Positions 9,072-20,697 of a stretch of DNA of 64,000 bases are shown here, piece after piece (position 1 is the stretch's first letter; each line of letters begins with the position of its first letter). The DNA is from Brevibacillus agri (GTDB lineage: Bacteria > Bacillota > Bacilli > Brevibacillales > Brevibacillaceae). The stretch is taken from positions 3,991,001 through 4,055,000 of the forward strand of contig NZ_CP026363.1 in NCBI RefSeq assembly GCF_004117055.1, written 5' to 3'. A model generated the notes under the pieces. That model was not told where the DNA came from, made no database searches, and saw only the letters and a list, made by a program, of their open reading frames with translations. Position numbers and translations under genes: made by a program.

Positions 9072-10496
9072 TCAGTACGAAGAGGATTCATCGAGCCCGT
9101 CTCCCCAGTTTGGCCATGCGCCTTGCTCTGGCATGGAGGCGACGCACTGGGTAGGCGGGAACATCATGTTGTTGTGAAACGGCTGCGGGCCACGGCTGCT
9201 TCTCACGCGTCTGCGCTTTCTGTACTCCGGGCTGGCCGAGGAACACTCACATGATGACGATGACTCCACTGGTTCTGGGCAAACAGGCAGCTTCGCGCGA
9301 GGCTGTCTAGGCGGAGACGGTGGATATGGCATAGGCATGGGCGGATGCAGCGGTTGCAGCGGATACAGCGGCATTGGAAGCGGCATCGGACGTATCGGCG
9401 GCATTCCGAACGGGATCATCCCCGGGAATGGCGGCATCATCTGCCACGGGCTGACAAACGGCCTGTAGGGAAACATCGGCTGTCCCGGGCCTGGACCTGG
9501 GAACGGCCTTTGCCATGGCCCTGGCCCCATCTGCTCCGGACTGACCAGTTGTCTTCCCGGCTGCTGCGGCATAGGCATTCTCGGAGCCGCGCACGGCGGG
9601 CAAGGTCGCACAGGCGGGCATGGCCGAAACTTTGGCGCAGGCGGCAGCGGGTGCACTTGCTGCTGCGGCGGTCTCGGTGGCATCGGCATCGGGCGTACCT
9701 GCTGTGGCGGCATTGGCTGCAGAGGGCGCACCTGTGTCGGAGGCATCGGCGAAAACGGCCTCACCTGGCCTGGTGGGATGTTTGGCTGAGTCTGAACAGG
9801 CGGGCATGGCGGACACTGGATCGCAGGCGGTGTCTGCGGCTGAAGCGGCCTGATCTGTGTAGGCGGCAGCGGCGGTACGTTCGGCATCGCGATGTTCGGC
9901 GGGCTGGGAGGCTGGTAAATATACGGGCTTACTTGCGTTGGCTGCACGGGCGGAACGACAGGCCGGGCTGGCGTCGTCGGCACTGGCGGCCTCTGCGGCT
10001 CTAGGTTGATGTTCGGTCCGGGTGGCTTTGGCGGAACGACCCTCTCCGGCAGCGGTGCAGGCGTTGGCGTTGGCCGGATCGTCTCTGGCGACACAGACGG
10101 GGTTGGCGAAGCCGGTGGCCTTTCCTTCGCTGGCGGCGTAAACGGAATCTCCGGACTCACTCTTGGCTTGGATTCCGATTCAATCCGCACCTCTTCCTCT
10201 TGTTCTTCCGGCTCGATCGGACGCCGCTCAATCTGCAGCGGAACTTCCTCCGACTCAGGCTCGGTAATCGGCCGTTCTTTTACATATGGAGCCGCCTCGC
10301 TCATCGGGTGAGGCGTTGTTCGTGGCTGTGGTCTGACAGGAACGCGCTTTGCCGGAATTTTGATTCTCGCTCCGGGATAGAGCGTGTCGGGAGTTTTGAT
10401 CTGGCTGTTTAAGCGCAGCAGTTCCTTGTAATCGACGCCGTATTTTTTGGCGATCTTCCACATGCTCTCGCCTTTTTGTACGATGTGAATCCTCAA
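9072..10496 (-). CDS. safA: SafA-like LysM spore coat assembly protein
   Basis: This 474-residue protein starts at a TTG with GGAGGAG upstream and opens directly with a LysM domain (RIHIVQKGESMWKIAKKYGV; about 1-45). A long Pro/Gln/Met-rich low-complexity region follows, with recurrent PPTQVRPLQP-type units and several CPPCPP motifs. It ends in a Ser/Cys patch (ESSSSCECSSAS), a basic stretch (RKRRRVRSSRG) and an acidic/Ser tail. SafA binds cortex peptidoglycan through LysM and organises the inner coat with SpoVID, which is encoded at 49.5 kb. Identity as SafA rests on architecture; the repeat region evolves quickly, so orthology is inferred. Confidence 0.8.
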   Translation of the reverse strand: MRIHIVQKGESMWKIAKKYGVDYKELLRLNSQIKTPDTLYPGARIKIPAKRVPVRPQPRTTPHPMSEAAPYVKERPITEPESEEVPLQIERRPIEPEEQEEEVRIESESKPRVSPEIPFTPPAKERPPASPTPSVSPETIRPTPTPAPLPERVVPPKPPGPNINLEPQRPPVPTTPARPVVPPVQPTQVSPYIYQPPSPPNIAMPNVPPLPPTQIRPLQPQTPPAIQCPPCPPVQTQPNIPPGQVRPFSPMPPTQVRPLQPMPPQQVRPMPMPPRPPQQQVHPLPPAPKFRPCPPVRPCPPCAAPRMPMPQQPGRQLVSPEQMGPGPWQRPFPGPGPGQPMFPYRPFVSPWQMMPPFPGMIPFGMPPIRPMPLPMPLYPLQPLHPPMPMPYPPSPPRQPRAKLPVCPEPVESSSSCECSSASPEYRKRRRVRSSRGPQPFHNNMMFPPTQCVASMPEQGAWPNWGDGLDESSSY

Positions 10497-10595
10497 TGTT
10501 TCTCCTCCCTTGCGTAAAAACTCCCTACCATGGTATGCACCCATGGGCGTTTTGCTCCTTTACGCCTTGGCTTTCCTGACCGGGGGAGAAAAAAG

Positions 10596-10624
10596 AAAAA
10601 AAGCCAATTTCTAAAAATTGGCTT
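10596..10624 (-). terminator. Intrinsic terminator of the pheB-hom-thrC-thrB-pheA operon
   Basis: The stem AAGCCAATTT / AAATTGGCTT overlaps the last pheA codons, and a T-rich run follows on the minus strand. Confidence 0.88.
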
Positions 10625-11474
10625 TTTGCATATAAAACGGATACGTTCCAAGCTGGCGCACCTGACAGCCGATCGCTTCAATCTCGGCAAAGGCTCCCGG
10701 CAGCAGGACATCATCCATTTTTTGCTCGATATCAATGACAAAATAGTAGCTTCCCAATGCTTTTTTCGTCGGGCGGGATTCAATCCGCGACAAGTTGACT
10801 TTTCTCCAGGCAAACGCCGCCAGCACCTGGTACAGCGCCCCCGGGAAATCTTCCGGCAGCGTGACGAGAATCGTCGTCTTTTCGCGCGCAGACGCCGGCA
10901 GCGCAAGCGGTTCCTGGCCGACGAGCACAAAGCGGGTGTAGTTATTCGAATAATCTTGAATTTGCTCGCGTGCGAATTCCAGCGGATAAATCTCCACATT
11001 CAGCCTGGTGCCGACAGCAGCCCACGGCTCTTCGGGATGCTCGCTCACGGTTTTCGCTGCCAGCGCCGTGCTGTTCACGTACTCGATCTGGGCGTGCGGC
11101 AAGTTTTCGCGCAAAAAGTTGTGGCTTTGCGCGATCGCCTGCGGATGCGACAAAACTTTCGTAATCGCAGACAAAGGCAGCGGCTGCTCCCTTTTTGCCA
11201 CCAGCAAGTTTTGCGTAATCGGCAGCGCCAGCTCGGCCATAATCGGCAAGTCGACTTCGTGAATGAGCCAATCCAGGGTGGAGTTGACGGTTCCTTCGAT
11301 GGAATTTTCCATCGGCACAACCCCGAATGCCACTTCCTTGTTGGAAACGGCGTTCAGCACATCAATAATGCTCGGGTACGGAACGAGCGAGATCGGCTGG
11401 TCTTGCGTCAAAGACCGGGCCGCCTCTTCCGTGAACGTTCCGCGAGGTCCGAGAAAAGCGAGTTTCTTCTCCAT
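10611..11474 (-). CDS. pheA: Prephenate dehydratase
   Basis: This 287-residue enzyme converts prephenate to phenylpyruvate in phenylalanine synthesis. Visible motifs are FLGPRGTFTEEAA, GVVPMENSIEGTV, the dehydratase Thr-Arg-Phe motif (NNYTRFVLVG), and a C-terminal ACT domain with GALYQVLAAFAWRKVNLSRIESRP for Phe feedback. It is the last gene of a five-gene operon that also makes threonine. It starts at ATG with AGGAG upstream. Confidence 0.97.
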   Translation of the reverse strand: MEKKLAFLGPRGTFTEEAARSLTQDQPISLVPYPSIIDVLNAVSNKEVAFGVVPMENSIEGTVNSTLDWLIHEVDLPIMAELALPITQNLLVAKREQPLPLSAITKVLSHPQAIAQSHNFLRENLPHAQIEYVNSTALAAKTVSEHPEEPWAAVGTRLNVEIYPLEFAREQIQDYSNNYTRFVLVGQEPLALPASAREKTTILVTLPEDFPGALYQVLAAFAWRKVNLSRIESRPTKKALGSYYFVIDIEQKMDDVLLPGAFAEIEAIGCQVRQLGTYPFYMQKANF

Positions 11475-11498
11475 GGCGTTCTCCTATCCAACTATGCT

Positions 11499-12428
11499 CT
11501 ATCTCTGATGGATTTCTACTTGTACGCCATTTTCGTCCGGCTGCAAAATCATGACACGGTAAGTAATGCCGTGCCCTTTCATCACGCTGTCCACGAATGC
11601 GCGCAGTCGTCCCTCCTCTTCTGCGGTAGAAAAGAAGCAAAGAATCGTCGGACCCGCGCCGCTCAAGGCAGCGCCTACGGCACCGTGCTCAGTCGCTTTG
11701 TCCAGGATTTCGTTCAAGCCAGGTACAAGTTTAGCGCGATACGGCTGGTGCAGCCGATCTGACATAGCCCGTCCCATCAGGTCGAGTCTGCCTTGTGCCA
11801 ATGCGGCAACGAGCAAACTGCTATGTCCCACATTATATACAACATCTTCCTTGCTGTACACCTGCGGCAAAACGTTGCGCGCCTTTTGCGTCTCCAGCAT
11901 GAAATCCGGGATGACGACGAGCGTTTGCAACCCGGCGGGAGGGGCGAAGCGAACATACGGGACGGGCTCCCCCGCTTTTTCCGGCATGGTCGCCACGATG
12001 ATGCCGCCAAACATCGAGGCTCCCACATTGTCGGGGTGTCCCTCCATCGCTGTTGCCCGTGCGAACAGCTCTTCGCGGGTAAATGGCTCCCCGGCAAGCT
12101 GATTCGCCGCCACCAGCGCGCCGACAATCGCCGCGGCACTGCTGCCCAGCCCGCGCGTCAAGGGAGCGTCGCTCGAAGCCCGTATCGCCAGCTCCGGAAC
12201 TGCCAGCCCGGCTTCTGCAAACAAGCCCGCGGCTACTTGATACAACAGATTGCTTTTGTCTGCTGGCGTCCCTTCCAGCTCTTTTCCAACCAGCTCGACG
12301 GTTGTCTGCTCGCTTACTTCCATTTCCACTACCGAATACAGTTGAAAAGCCATTCCCAAAGCATCGAAGCCCGGCCCCAGATTGGCTGTGCTTGCGGGAA
12401 TCGTTACTTTTACGCGCTGCTCGCTCAT
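11499..12428 (-). CDS. thrB: Homoserine kinase
   Basis: This 309-residue GHMP kinase phosphorylates homoserine for threonine synthesis. It has the N-terminal [17 protein letters not shown] motif, the ATP loop [16 protein letters not shown] (about 90-105), [10 protein letters not shown], and the C-terminal motif [12 protein letters not shown]. Its ATG overlaps the thrC stop by four bases (ATGA), so translation is probably coupled. Confidence 0.97.
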   Translation of the reverse strand: MSEQRVKVTIPASTANLGPGFDALGMAFQLYSVVEMEVSEQTTVELVGKELEGTPADKSNLLYQVAAGLFAEAGLAVPELAIRASSDAPLTRGLGSSAAAIVGALVAANQLAGEPFTREELFARATAMEGHPDNVGASMFGGIIVATMPEKAGEPVPYVRFAPPAGLQTLVVIPDFMLETQKARNVLPQVYSKEDVVYNVGHSSLLVAALAQGRLDLMGRAMSDRLHQPYRAKLVPGLNEILDKATEHGAVGAALSGAGPTILCFFSTAEEEGRLRAFVDSVMKGHGITYRVMILQPDENGVQVEIHQR

Positions 12429-13506
12429 GACACGACTTCGCTTTCGCTCTGGCGAACCAGTTGCATGACGGCTTCATGTGTCGCAGGCACCGAGCGCGGC
12501 TCCTCGCCTACGAGCTTCAGGGCGATGTTCGGGTCTTTCAGGCCATTTCCGGTCAAAACGCAAGCAACCTTGACGCCCTGTGGAAGCTTTCCGGCCTGAT
12601 GCAGCTTGATGATGCCCGCCAGCGATGCGGCAGATGCCGGTTCGCAGAAGACGCCTTCGTTTTTCGCCAAAAGCTGGTACGCCTGCATGATCTCTTCGTC
12701 CGTCACGCTGTCGACGAGTCCGTTCGATTCGGCGATCGCGTTCAGAGCGCCATCCTTGCTCGCAGGGTTGCCGATGCGGATTGCTGTTGCGATCGTCTCC
12801 GGATTGGGTACAGGCTGTCCGAGCACGAGAGGCGCCGCTCCCGCTGCCTGGAAGCCGTACATGTGCGGCAAGCGGCTGGATTTGCCCGCTTTCTTGTACT
12901 CTTTGAAGCCTTTCCAGTAGGCGGTGATGTTTCCGGCGTTGCCCACGGGAATCGCCAAAATGTCCGGTGCGTCAGCCAAGGCGTCGCACACTTCGAACGC
13001 TCCTGTCTTTTGCCCTTCGATCCGGTACGGGTTGACGGAATTGACGAGCGTAATCGGCTCTTTCGCCGTAATTTCGCGCACGATGTTCAGCGCCTCGTCG
13101 AAGTTGCCGTCGATGGCGATCACTTCCGCGCCATACGCGATCGCTTGCGCCAGCTTGCCGAGGGCGATGTTGCCGCTCGGAATCAACACGATGCAGCGCA
13201 AGCCGGAGCGCGCGGCGTAAGCAGCGGCAGCAGCCGACGTGTTGCCGGTGGAAGCGCACATGATCGTTTTGCTGCCTTCCTCTACTGCCTTGGCGACAGC
13301 CATCACCATGCCCCTGTCCTTGAACGAGCCTGTCGGGTTCAGCCCCTCGTACTTCACGTACAGCTCGACGCCGAGCTGTTTGGACAGGTTTGGCGCGTGA
13401 ATCAACGGTGTATTTCCTTCGTGCAGGCTGATGAGCGGTGTCTTGTCCGTAACCGGAAGAAACTCCCGATAGCGTGCGATGATGCCAGATTGTCGATCCG
13501 AACTCA

Positions 13507-13507
<1 letters not shown>
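12425..13507 (-). CDS. thrC: Threonine synthase
   Basis: This 360-residue PLP enzyme converts phosphohomoserine to threonine. The PLP lysine is in [13 protein letters not shown] (Lys63), followed by [15 protein letters not shown] and the phosphate-binding loop [14 protein letters not shown]. The length matches the short Firmicute form. Its start overlaps the hom stop by one base (TAATG). It is the middle gene of hom-thrC-thrB. Confidence 0.97.
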
Positions 13508-14808
<1,301 letters not shown>

Positions 14809-14832
14809 TGTTTCTCTCCTCCTACCCTTCTT

Positions 14833-15276
14833 TTACCCTCTGCCGACGATCATCGCTTTGCGAACGCCGGGGATTTCTTGCAAGCTTTCCAGAAATTCCG
14901 TGCTGGATACGCGCAGGTTGGCCATATCGACAGACATGGAAATGTTGGCAATCCCTTGCAGCGGAATCGTCTGGTTGATCGTCAGCACGTTCCCGCCTTG
15001 TTCTGCTACGTACGTGAGCACCTTGGACAAATAACCGGACATGTGCTCCAGCGAAAACGTGATCGTCATGATCTTTTCGCTCATCATGGCATTGAAGGGA
15101 AAGATACCGTCCTTGTATTTGTAAAAAGCACTTCGGCTCAGTCCCACCCGCTCCACTGCCTCATTCACGGTGTCCACTTCGCCGGATTCCAGCATCTTTT
15201 TCGCTTCGATCGTCTTCACGATAGATTCTGGTAAGATGTCAGATCGTATCAAGTAGAACTTCTCTTCCCGTTTCAC
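14833..15276 (-). CDS. pheB: ACT-domain regulatory protein PheB
   Basis: This 147-residue protein has an N-terminal helical region (SIVKTIEAKKMLESGEVDTV and GLSRSAFYKYKDGIFPF, helix-turn-helix-like) and a C-terminal ACT domain (GYLSKVLTYVAEQGGNVLTI). It corresponds to the PheB/YszB family adjacent to obg and pheA in Bacillus. The family's exact role is unproven, and amino-acid sensing is inferred from the ACT domain. It starts at GTG eight bases after AGGAGG and is the first gene of the operon. Confidence 0.88.
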   Translation of the reverse strand: MKREEKFYLIRSDILPESIVKTIEAKKMLESGEVDTVNEAVERVGLSRSAFYKYKDGIFPFNAMMSEKIMTITFSLEHMSGYLSKVLTYVAEQGGNVLTINQTIPLQGIANISMSVDMANLRVSSTEFLESLQEIPGVRKAMIVGRG

Positions 15277-15320
15277 CGTCGTGTCCTCCTGAGAAAAACA
15301 GTTGTTTCTTCATAGAGGAC

Positions 15321-15349
15321 ATTATAACGGATACCGTCCGCTGTGACAA
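15321..15349 (-). promoter_or_regulatory. Sigma-A promoter of the pheB-hom-thrCB-pheA operon
   Basis: On the minus strand TTGTCA (15344-15349) and a perfect TATAAT (15321-15326) are separated by exactly 17 bases. They lie about 45-75 bases upstream of the pheB GTG. No T-box or leader-peptide attenuator was seen in the short leader. Confidence 0.85.
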
Positions 15350-15461
15350 TCCTTGAACGCCAATTTTTTTCACCCAACCTGATTCGGTTCACTCGGGTTA
15401 CATGAGCTTGGCGCGCTTCGCGCAAACTAAAAGCGGTTGAGGAAGAGGAGGTGAAAGACAG

Positions 15462-15614
15462 ATGGCAGGACGCGGAAAGTCGGACAAATCAGAGCGCCGC
15501 AACAATCACCCGGCCGGGAAGCCGAGCAGCCTGGATCAGTTTGGCGCTGATCTGCGCGGCAAAAAAATGGCGCAATCCCCGAACATCGTCGAAGATCCGA
15601 GCGGCAACAAATAA
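15462..15614 (+). CDS. Small hydrophilic protein, SASP-like (50 aa)
   Basis: The 50-residue ORF has a strong GAGGAGGTG eight bases before its ATG. It starts MAGRGKSDKSERRNNHPAGK and ends NIVEDPSGNK. It is rich in Gly, Lys, Asn and Ser and lacks hydrophobic segments. This composition resembles minor small acid-soluble spore proteins, but I do not recognise a specific family. The downstream hairpin at 15656 could terminate it. It stands alone between the divergent pheB operon and the convergent ndh gene. Confidence 0.65.
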   Translation: MAGRGKSDKSERRNNHPAGKPSSLDQFGADLRGKKMAQSPNIVEDPSGNK

Positions 15615-15655
15615 GTCCGCCAGAGTGATCTGCACCTTTGCTCGCTGAAATAGGA

Positions 15656-15684
15656 AAAACCCGGGATGCCAGATCCCGGGTTTT
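15656..15684. terminator. Bidirectional terminator between the small ORF and ndh
   Basis: A stem AAAACCCGGGATC-type / GATCCCGGGTTTT is flanked by A and T runs on both sides. It serves the convergent plus-strand small gene and the minus-strand ndh. Confidence 0.88.
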
Positions 15685-15704
15685 GTGCGTGTTACTCGTA
15701 TGAA

Positions 15705-16883
15705 TTAGTAGGCCAGCGAGGACAGGCCGTTGATATGAGTCAGGTAGCGCACGTTGCTCGCTTCCTTCATCAAGGTAGCTGGCAAGCCTTTCAGCTTCAG
15801 TTGGCTTGCGCCGATGGTGCCGATGGCGTCTTTGCGGCCCAGGCTGCCCAGCGTACCGGAGAATACCGGCTTGAACGTGTCCATTTTGGAGCCGTTGAAG
15901 TGCGCGAACAGGTTGTAGCCCACCACTTCGCCCATTTGCCATGCCAGTTGCGCAGTCGGCGGGTATGGACGGCCTTCTGGTCCCATCACGACCGCGCTGT
16001 CGCCTGCGAGGAATACTTCTGGGTGAGAAGTGGATTGCAAGTATTCGGTAACGGTTGCACGGCCGCGATTTACTTCAATGCCGCACTCCGCCACTACGCG
16101 ATTGCCTTGCACGCCGCCTGTCCAAACCATTGTTTTGGTTTCGATGGTGTTGCCGTCTTTTAAGCATACCGTCGTTTCTTTCATTTCAGTTACCGGAACG
16201 CCCGTCAGGAACTGAACGCCGCGTTTTTCCAGGCTTGTTTTCGCACGCTCTACCAGGTCAGGGGCAAAGCCTGCGAGGATGGATGGTCCTGCTTCTACAC
16301 AGTAGATGGACAGGTCTGCAAAATCTACGCCGTATTTGCGGCACAGGTTCGGCAGCATGTCGGCGAACTCGCCAACCAGCTCGATCCCGGTCAGGCCGCC
16401 ACCGCCAACCACGAAGGTGGCATCTGCCTTGTTTTTGCTCTTGCTGTACTCTGCTACGCGCTCTTCGAGGTGCGCGCGCAGACGGTTTGCTTCCTCTACC
16501 GATTTCAGCGTGAAGCTGTACTCTTGCAGGCCAGGAATGCCGAAGAATGCCGTCTCGCTGCCCAGCGCGATTACCAGTGCATCGTATTTGATAGACTCGC
16601 CGCTCGCCAGCGTCACACGCTGCGATTCGAGGCCGATTTTTTCCACAGTATCAATCACGAGGTTGATATCTTTGCCGCGCAGCAGTCTTTCCAGTGGCAG
16701 CGCCACGTTTTGCTCAGACAGGTTTCCTACTGCCAAGCGGTGCAGCTCCGTGATGATTTGGTGCGTAGGGAAACGGTTCACAACCGTGATCGTCGCTTCT
16801 TCAGCCGTCATGTGTTTACGTGCAGTCAAAGCGGACAGCAATCCGCCGTAGCCGCCGCCCAAAATGAGAATATGCTTCGCCAT
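15705..16883 (-). CDS. ndh: Type II NADH dehydrogenase (Ndh)
   Basis: This 392-residue flavoprotein would oxidise NADH and reduce menaquinone at the membrane without pumping protons. It has the N-terminal FAD motif HILILGGGYGGLLSAL, the second GxGxxG NADH motif ATFVVGGGGLTGIELVGE, the FAD-contact FLAGDSAVV, and the quinone/C-terminal motif YPPTAQLAWQMGEVVGYN. The ATG chosen follows GGAGG by seven bases; a TTG two codons earlier is possible. It is paired with the upstream DUF1641 gene as in the B. subtilis yjlC-ndh operon, and Rex-like boxes precede the pair. Confidence 0.92.
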   Translation of the reverse strand: MAKHILILGGGYGGLLSALTARKHMTAEEATITVVNRFPTHQIITELHRLAVGNLSEQNVALPLERLLRGKDINLVIDTVEKIGLESQRVTLASGESIKYDALVIALGSETAFFGIPGLQEYSFTLKSVEEANRLRAHLEERVAEYSKSKNKADATFVVGGGGLTGIELVGEFADMLPNLCRKYGVDFADLSIYCVEAGPSILAGFAPDLVERAKTSLEKRGVQFLTGVPVTEMKETTVCLKDGNTIETKTMVWTGGVQGNRVVAECGIEVNRGRATVTEYLQSTSHPEVFLAGDSAVVMGPEGRPYPPTAQLAWQMGEVVGYNLFAHFNGSKMDTFKPVFSGTLGSLGRKDAIGTIGASQLKLKGLPATLMKEASNVRYLTHINGLSSLAY

Positions 16884-16922
16884 GCCCAATCCTCCGTCCT
16901 TGTCTCTCGTAGGTTATCGTAA

Positions 16923-17372
16923 TTAGCGTTTTTGCTGCTGGCGCTCTGCCAAAACTTCCAGGAATGCCTGGGCGAAACGCAATGTTTTTTGTACTTGCGG
17001 GTCTTTCAGCATTTTGAGCATGCCAAACAAACCGATAGTGGATTCCTCCGCGTGCGCGCGGTCGTTTGCTTCGATCGCCGCTTGTGCGATGCCTTTTGCC
17101 TTGTCAGAGATCGGCTTGACGAACTCTTCCACGCCGCCCTTGATGTCTTCGATGAGCACTTGGTCGTTGGCTACGGTTTGTACCAGGTCGTACGTTTTGG
17201 TGAGGATGGTTGTCATCTCGGCCAGCTTCGGCAAGTTTGCCACCAACACATTCAGGGATTCTTGAATTTCTGGCTTCATCAACTGATCGAGTACATCCAT
17301 TTGCTGCTCAGGTGCCAGGGTAGCGGTGCTTGCTACTTCCGCCTGAGCTTGTTGCGTGGTTGTTTGAGACAT
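16923..17372 (-). CDS. DUF1641 protein (YjlC-like)
   Basis: This 149-residue protein consists mainly of predicted helices and contains the DUF1641 pattern (VLVANLPKLAEMTTILTKTYDL ... GVEEFVKPISDKAKG ... GLFGMLKMLKDPQVQKTL). The function is unknown. Homologues sit beside ndh (yjlC) or formate dehydrogenase genes, suggesting an accessory role in respiratory dehydrogenase function. The ATG at 17372 has AAAGGAGG upstream. It is the first gene of the pair with ndh. Confidence 0.85.
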   Translation of the reverse strand: MSQTTTQQAQAEVASTATLAPEQQMDVLDQLMKPEIQESLNVLVANLPKLAEMTTILTKTYDLVQTVANDQVLIEDIKGGVEEFVKPISDKAKGIAQAAIEANDRAHAEESTIGLFGMLKMLKDPQVQKTLRFAQAFLEVLAERQQQKR

Positions 17373-17476
17373 AGAAAAACGTCCTCCTTTGCTTTGGAAT
17401 AGAGGCCTTCTTTCTCGATGCCTGTTCATACGAGTAACGGCCGCCATTCTCCCAAAATACCGAAAAGCCTATGTGC

Positions 17477-17494
17477 TTGTAATATTTTTCACAA
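17477..17494 (-). promoter_or_regulatory. Rex-type redox operator, box 1
   Basis: The plus-strand sequence TTGTAATATTTTTCACAA matches the Rex consensus TTGTGAA-N4-TTCACAA at 12 of 14 informative positions. It lies about 105 bases upstream of the DUF1641-ndh pair. In B. subtilis Rex senses NADH/NAD+ and represses yjlC-ndh, so the placement is meaningful. Confidence 0.65.
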
Positions 17495-17526
17495 ACTGAA
17501 GCAACACAACAGCGTAGAATAATCAA

Positions 17527-17544
17527 AAGTGCAAGATTTCACAA
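17527..17544 (-). promoter_or_regulatory. Rex-type redox operator, box 2
   Basis: AAGTGCAAGATTTCACAA matches the same consensus at 11 of 14 positions, with one perfect half site. It starts 50 bp from box 1. Tandem sites would allow cooperative Rex binding, which is inference. Confidence 0.45.
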
Positions 17545-17647
17545 AGTGATATTCAGGAAAGCGTACAAAACAAATCCACCAGGTGAACAGGCTCGATTCA
17601 GAACTCTATGTACTCTACTATATACCTTCTTCGCGGGAACAGCAAAG

Positions 17648-17679
17648 GAAAAAAAACCGCTTCCTCAGGAAGAAGCGGC
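17648..17679 (-). terminator. Terminator of the obg / PilZ-like transcript
   Basis: On the minus strand the stem GCCGCTTC / GAAGCGGT overlaps the end of the PilZ-like gene and is followed by T8. Confidence 0.85.
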
Positions 17680-18330
17680 AGACGTGAGTTTTTTATAGTA
17701 ATCTTTGATGAGTTGGTGATGCTTTTCATTGATATCCGTAAAAATCAACTCGATCACGGTTTGCTTGTCGTCGAAAGTTTTCTCCACGATTTTTGCCATC
17801 ATGACGATTTCCTGGCCAGTCGACGGAACTGTGAACGAGAGGTGGAGAAACTCTCCCTTTGCCACGTAGCCTTCTGTGCCGAGAATAAGCCGTGTGGGGG
17901 AAAGCTTCAGCAGCACAGCCTCTCCTTTTTCCTCGATCGGCCTTGCCCCCATCACCTTGTACGGGACGCGGATGTCGATTCCCGGGGAGATGGGCTCCTG
18001 CTTGCGGCCTGCCACAATCTCGACGCCGACGCTGACCGGAACCATCGCCAACAGCTTGATTGGCCAGACCGTTTCTTCTGAAATGACTTCCAGATCAATC
18101 GTGTTAATAGCCGCATCCGATTCCCACCGAACACGTACCGTTGATCCGAGCAGTTCGGTCCTTGCTTCGGCCTTCATCTCAAGAGAGACAACGAGATAAC
18201 TGCTTTTGACATGCTCTACCATTACTTGAATGGGCGCTTTGACCTGTCTTGAGATCATCATCGGCAAAGAAGCACCGCGTTGGAGGCGTTTGTCCGCCAT
18301 GAAAGGGGTAAGGGATGGGATATCAATCAT
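17665..18330 (-). CDS. PilZ-like domain protein, degenerate c-di-GMP site
   Basis: This 221-residue protein appears to have two beta-barrel domains in a YcgR-like arrangement. The N-terminal half has VRWESDAAINTIDLEVISEE and the C-terminal half has the PilZ-like layout VPYKVMGARPIEEKGEAVLL ... ETVIELIF-type strands. The canonical RxxxR and DxSxxG c-di-GMP motifs are not conserved; the second position reads LSPTRL. It may be a structural or regulatory PilZ relative rather than a nucleotide receptor. It lies nine bases after obg and shares its terminator. Family assignment is moderate. Confidence 0.55.
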   Translation of the reverse strand: MIDIPSLTPFMADKRLQRGASLPMMISRQVKAPIQVMVEHVKSSYLVVSLEMKAEARTELLGSTVRVRWESDAAINTIDLEVISEETVWPIKLLAMVPVSVGVEIVAGRKQEPISPGIDIRVPYKVMGARPIEEKGEAVLLKLSPTRLILGTEGYVAKGEFLHLSFTVPSTGQEIVMMAKIVEKTFDDKQTVIELIFTDINEKHHQLIKDYYKKLTSAASS

Positions 18331-18339
18331 TTTTGTTTG

Positions 18340-20215
<1,876 letters not shown>

Positions 20216-20253
20216 CACATTCACCCAAGTCGATAAGAATTTCTTTCCTAACT

Positions 20254-20280
20254 ATTGTACCATAAAAGAAGCCGGGACAA
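20254..20280 (-). promoter_or_regulatory. Candidate promoter of spo0B-obg
   Basis: On the minus strand TACAAT (20254-20259) is preceded 15 bases upstream by TTGTCC (20275-20280). The spacing is short for sigma-A, so the -35 assignment is tentative. Confidence 0.4.
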
Positions 20281-20283
20281 TGA

Positions 20284-20320
20284 GAAAACTTGGCTGCGCC
20301 CAACTATTTTGGCGCAAACT
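20284..20320. repeat. GC-rich hairpin of a dispersed family (copy 1)
   Basis: The sequence GAAAACTTGGCTGCGCC with a distal GGCGCA arm forms a hairpin. The same GAAAACTNNGCTNCGCC core recurs at 37667-37707 and 51017-51046 in the window. It lies between the rpmA terminator and the spo0B promoter. Confidence 0.5.
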
Positions 20321-20356
20321 GTTCCGCTTTTGTTCCGTTTGCCCGAAAAGCAAAAG

Positions 20357-20382
20357 AAAACCCAGCAACGATGCTGGGTTTT
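20357..20382. terminator. Terminator after rpmA
   Basis: The perfect stem AAAACCCAGCA / TGCTGGGTTTT has a 4-base loop and T-rich ends in both directions. It ends the rplU-prp-rpmA operon. Confidence 0.92.
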
Positions 20383-20396
20383 CCTGGAACAAATAT

Positions 20397-20696
20397 TTAC
20401 GCTTCGGAAGCAACTGGTTCGATCACAACTTGCTTGCGATCGCGGCCCAGACGCTTGAAACGAACAACGCCATCTGCAGTTGCAAACAGAGTGTCGTCTC
20501 CGCCTTTCATTACGTTCGCACCTGGGTAAATCTTCGTTCCGCGTTGGCGAACGAGGATGTTTCCGGCAGTAACGAATTGACCGTCACCGCGTTTCACGCC
20601 CAGACGTTTGGAAATGGAATCACGTCCGTTTTTAGTGGAACCTACCCCTTTTTTCGATGCGAAAAACTGAAGGTCCAAATTAAACAGCATGTTCAT
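20397..20696 (-). CDS. rpmA: 50S ribosomal protein L27 with cleavable N-terminal extension
   Basis: This 99-residue protein begins [17 protein letters not shown]. The LxLQFFA-S segment is the Firmicute extension removed by the protease Prp to expose the mature N-terminus that reaches the peptidyl-transferase centre. The rest ([20 protein letters not shown] and [18 protein letters not shown]) is typical bL27. The ATG at 20696 follows GGGAGGTG. It is encoded one base after prp. Confidence 0.97.
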   Translation of the reverse strand: MNMLFNLDLQFFASKKGVGSTKNGRDSISKRLGVKRGDGQFVTAGNILVRQRGTKIYPGANVMKGGDDTLFATADGVVRFKRLGRDRKQVVIEPVASEA

Positions 20697-20697
20697 A

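Noticed and set aside
9300..9850. Possible CRISPR-like or tandem DNA repeat
   Set aside because: The recurring sequence follows Pro/Gln/Arg codon repeats in the SafA-like gene; units are irregular and have no spacers.
9345..10004. Arg/His-rich plus-strand open frame opposite safA
   Set aside because: It only reflects the Pro-rich repeats of the SafA-like gene read on the other strand.
14809..15320. T-box or leader-peptide attenuator for the threonine/phenylalanine operon
   Set aside because: The distance from promoter to pheB start is under 50 bases, and no T-box sequence or Thr/Phe-codon run is present.
17665..18330. c-di-GMP receptor function for the PilZ-like protein
   Set aside because: The ligand-binding RxxxR and DxSxxG motifs are missing.
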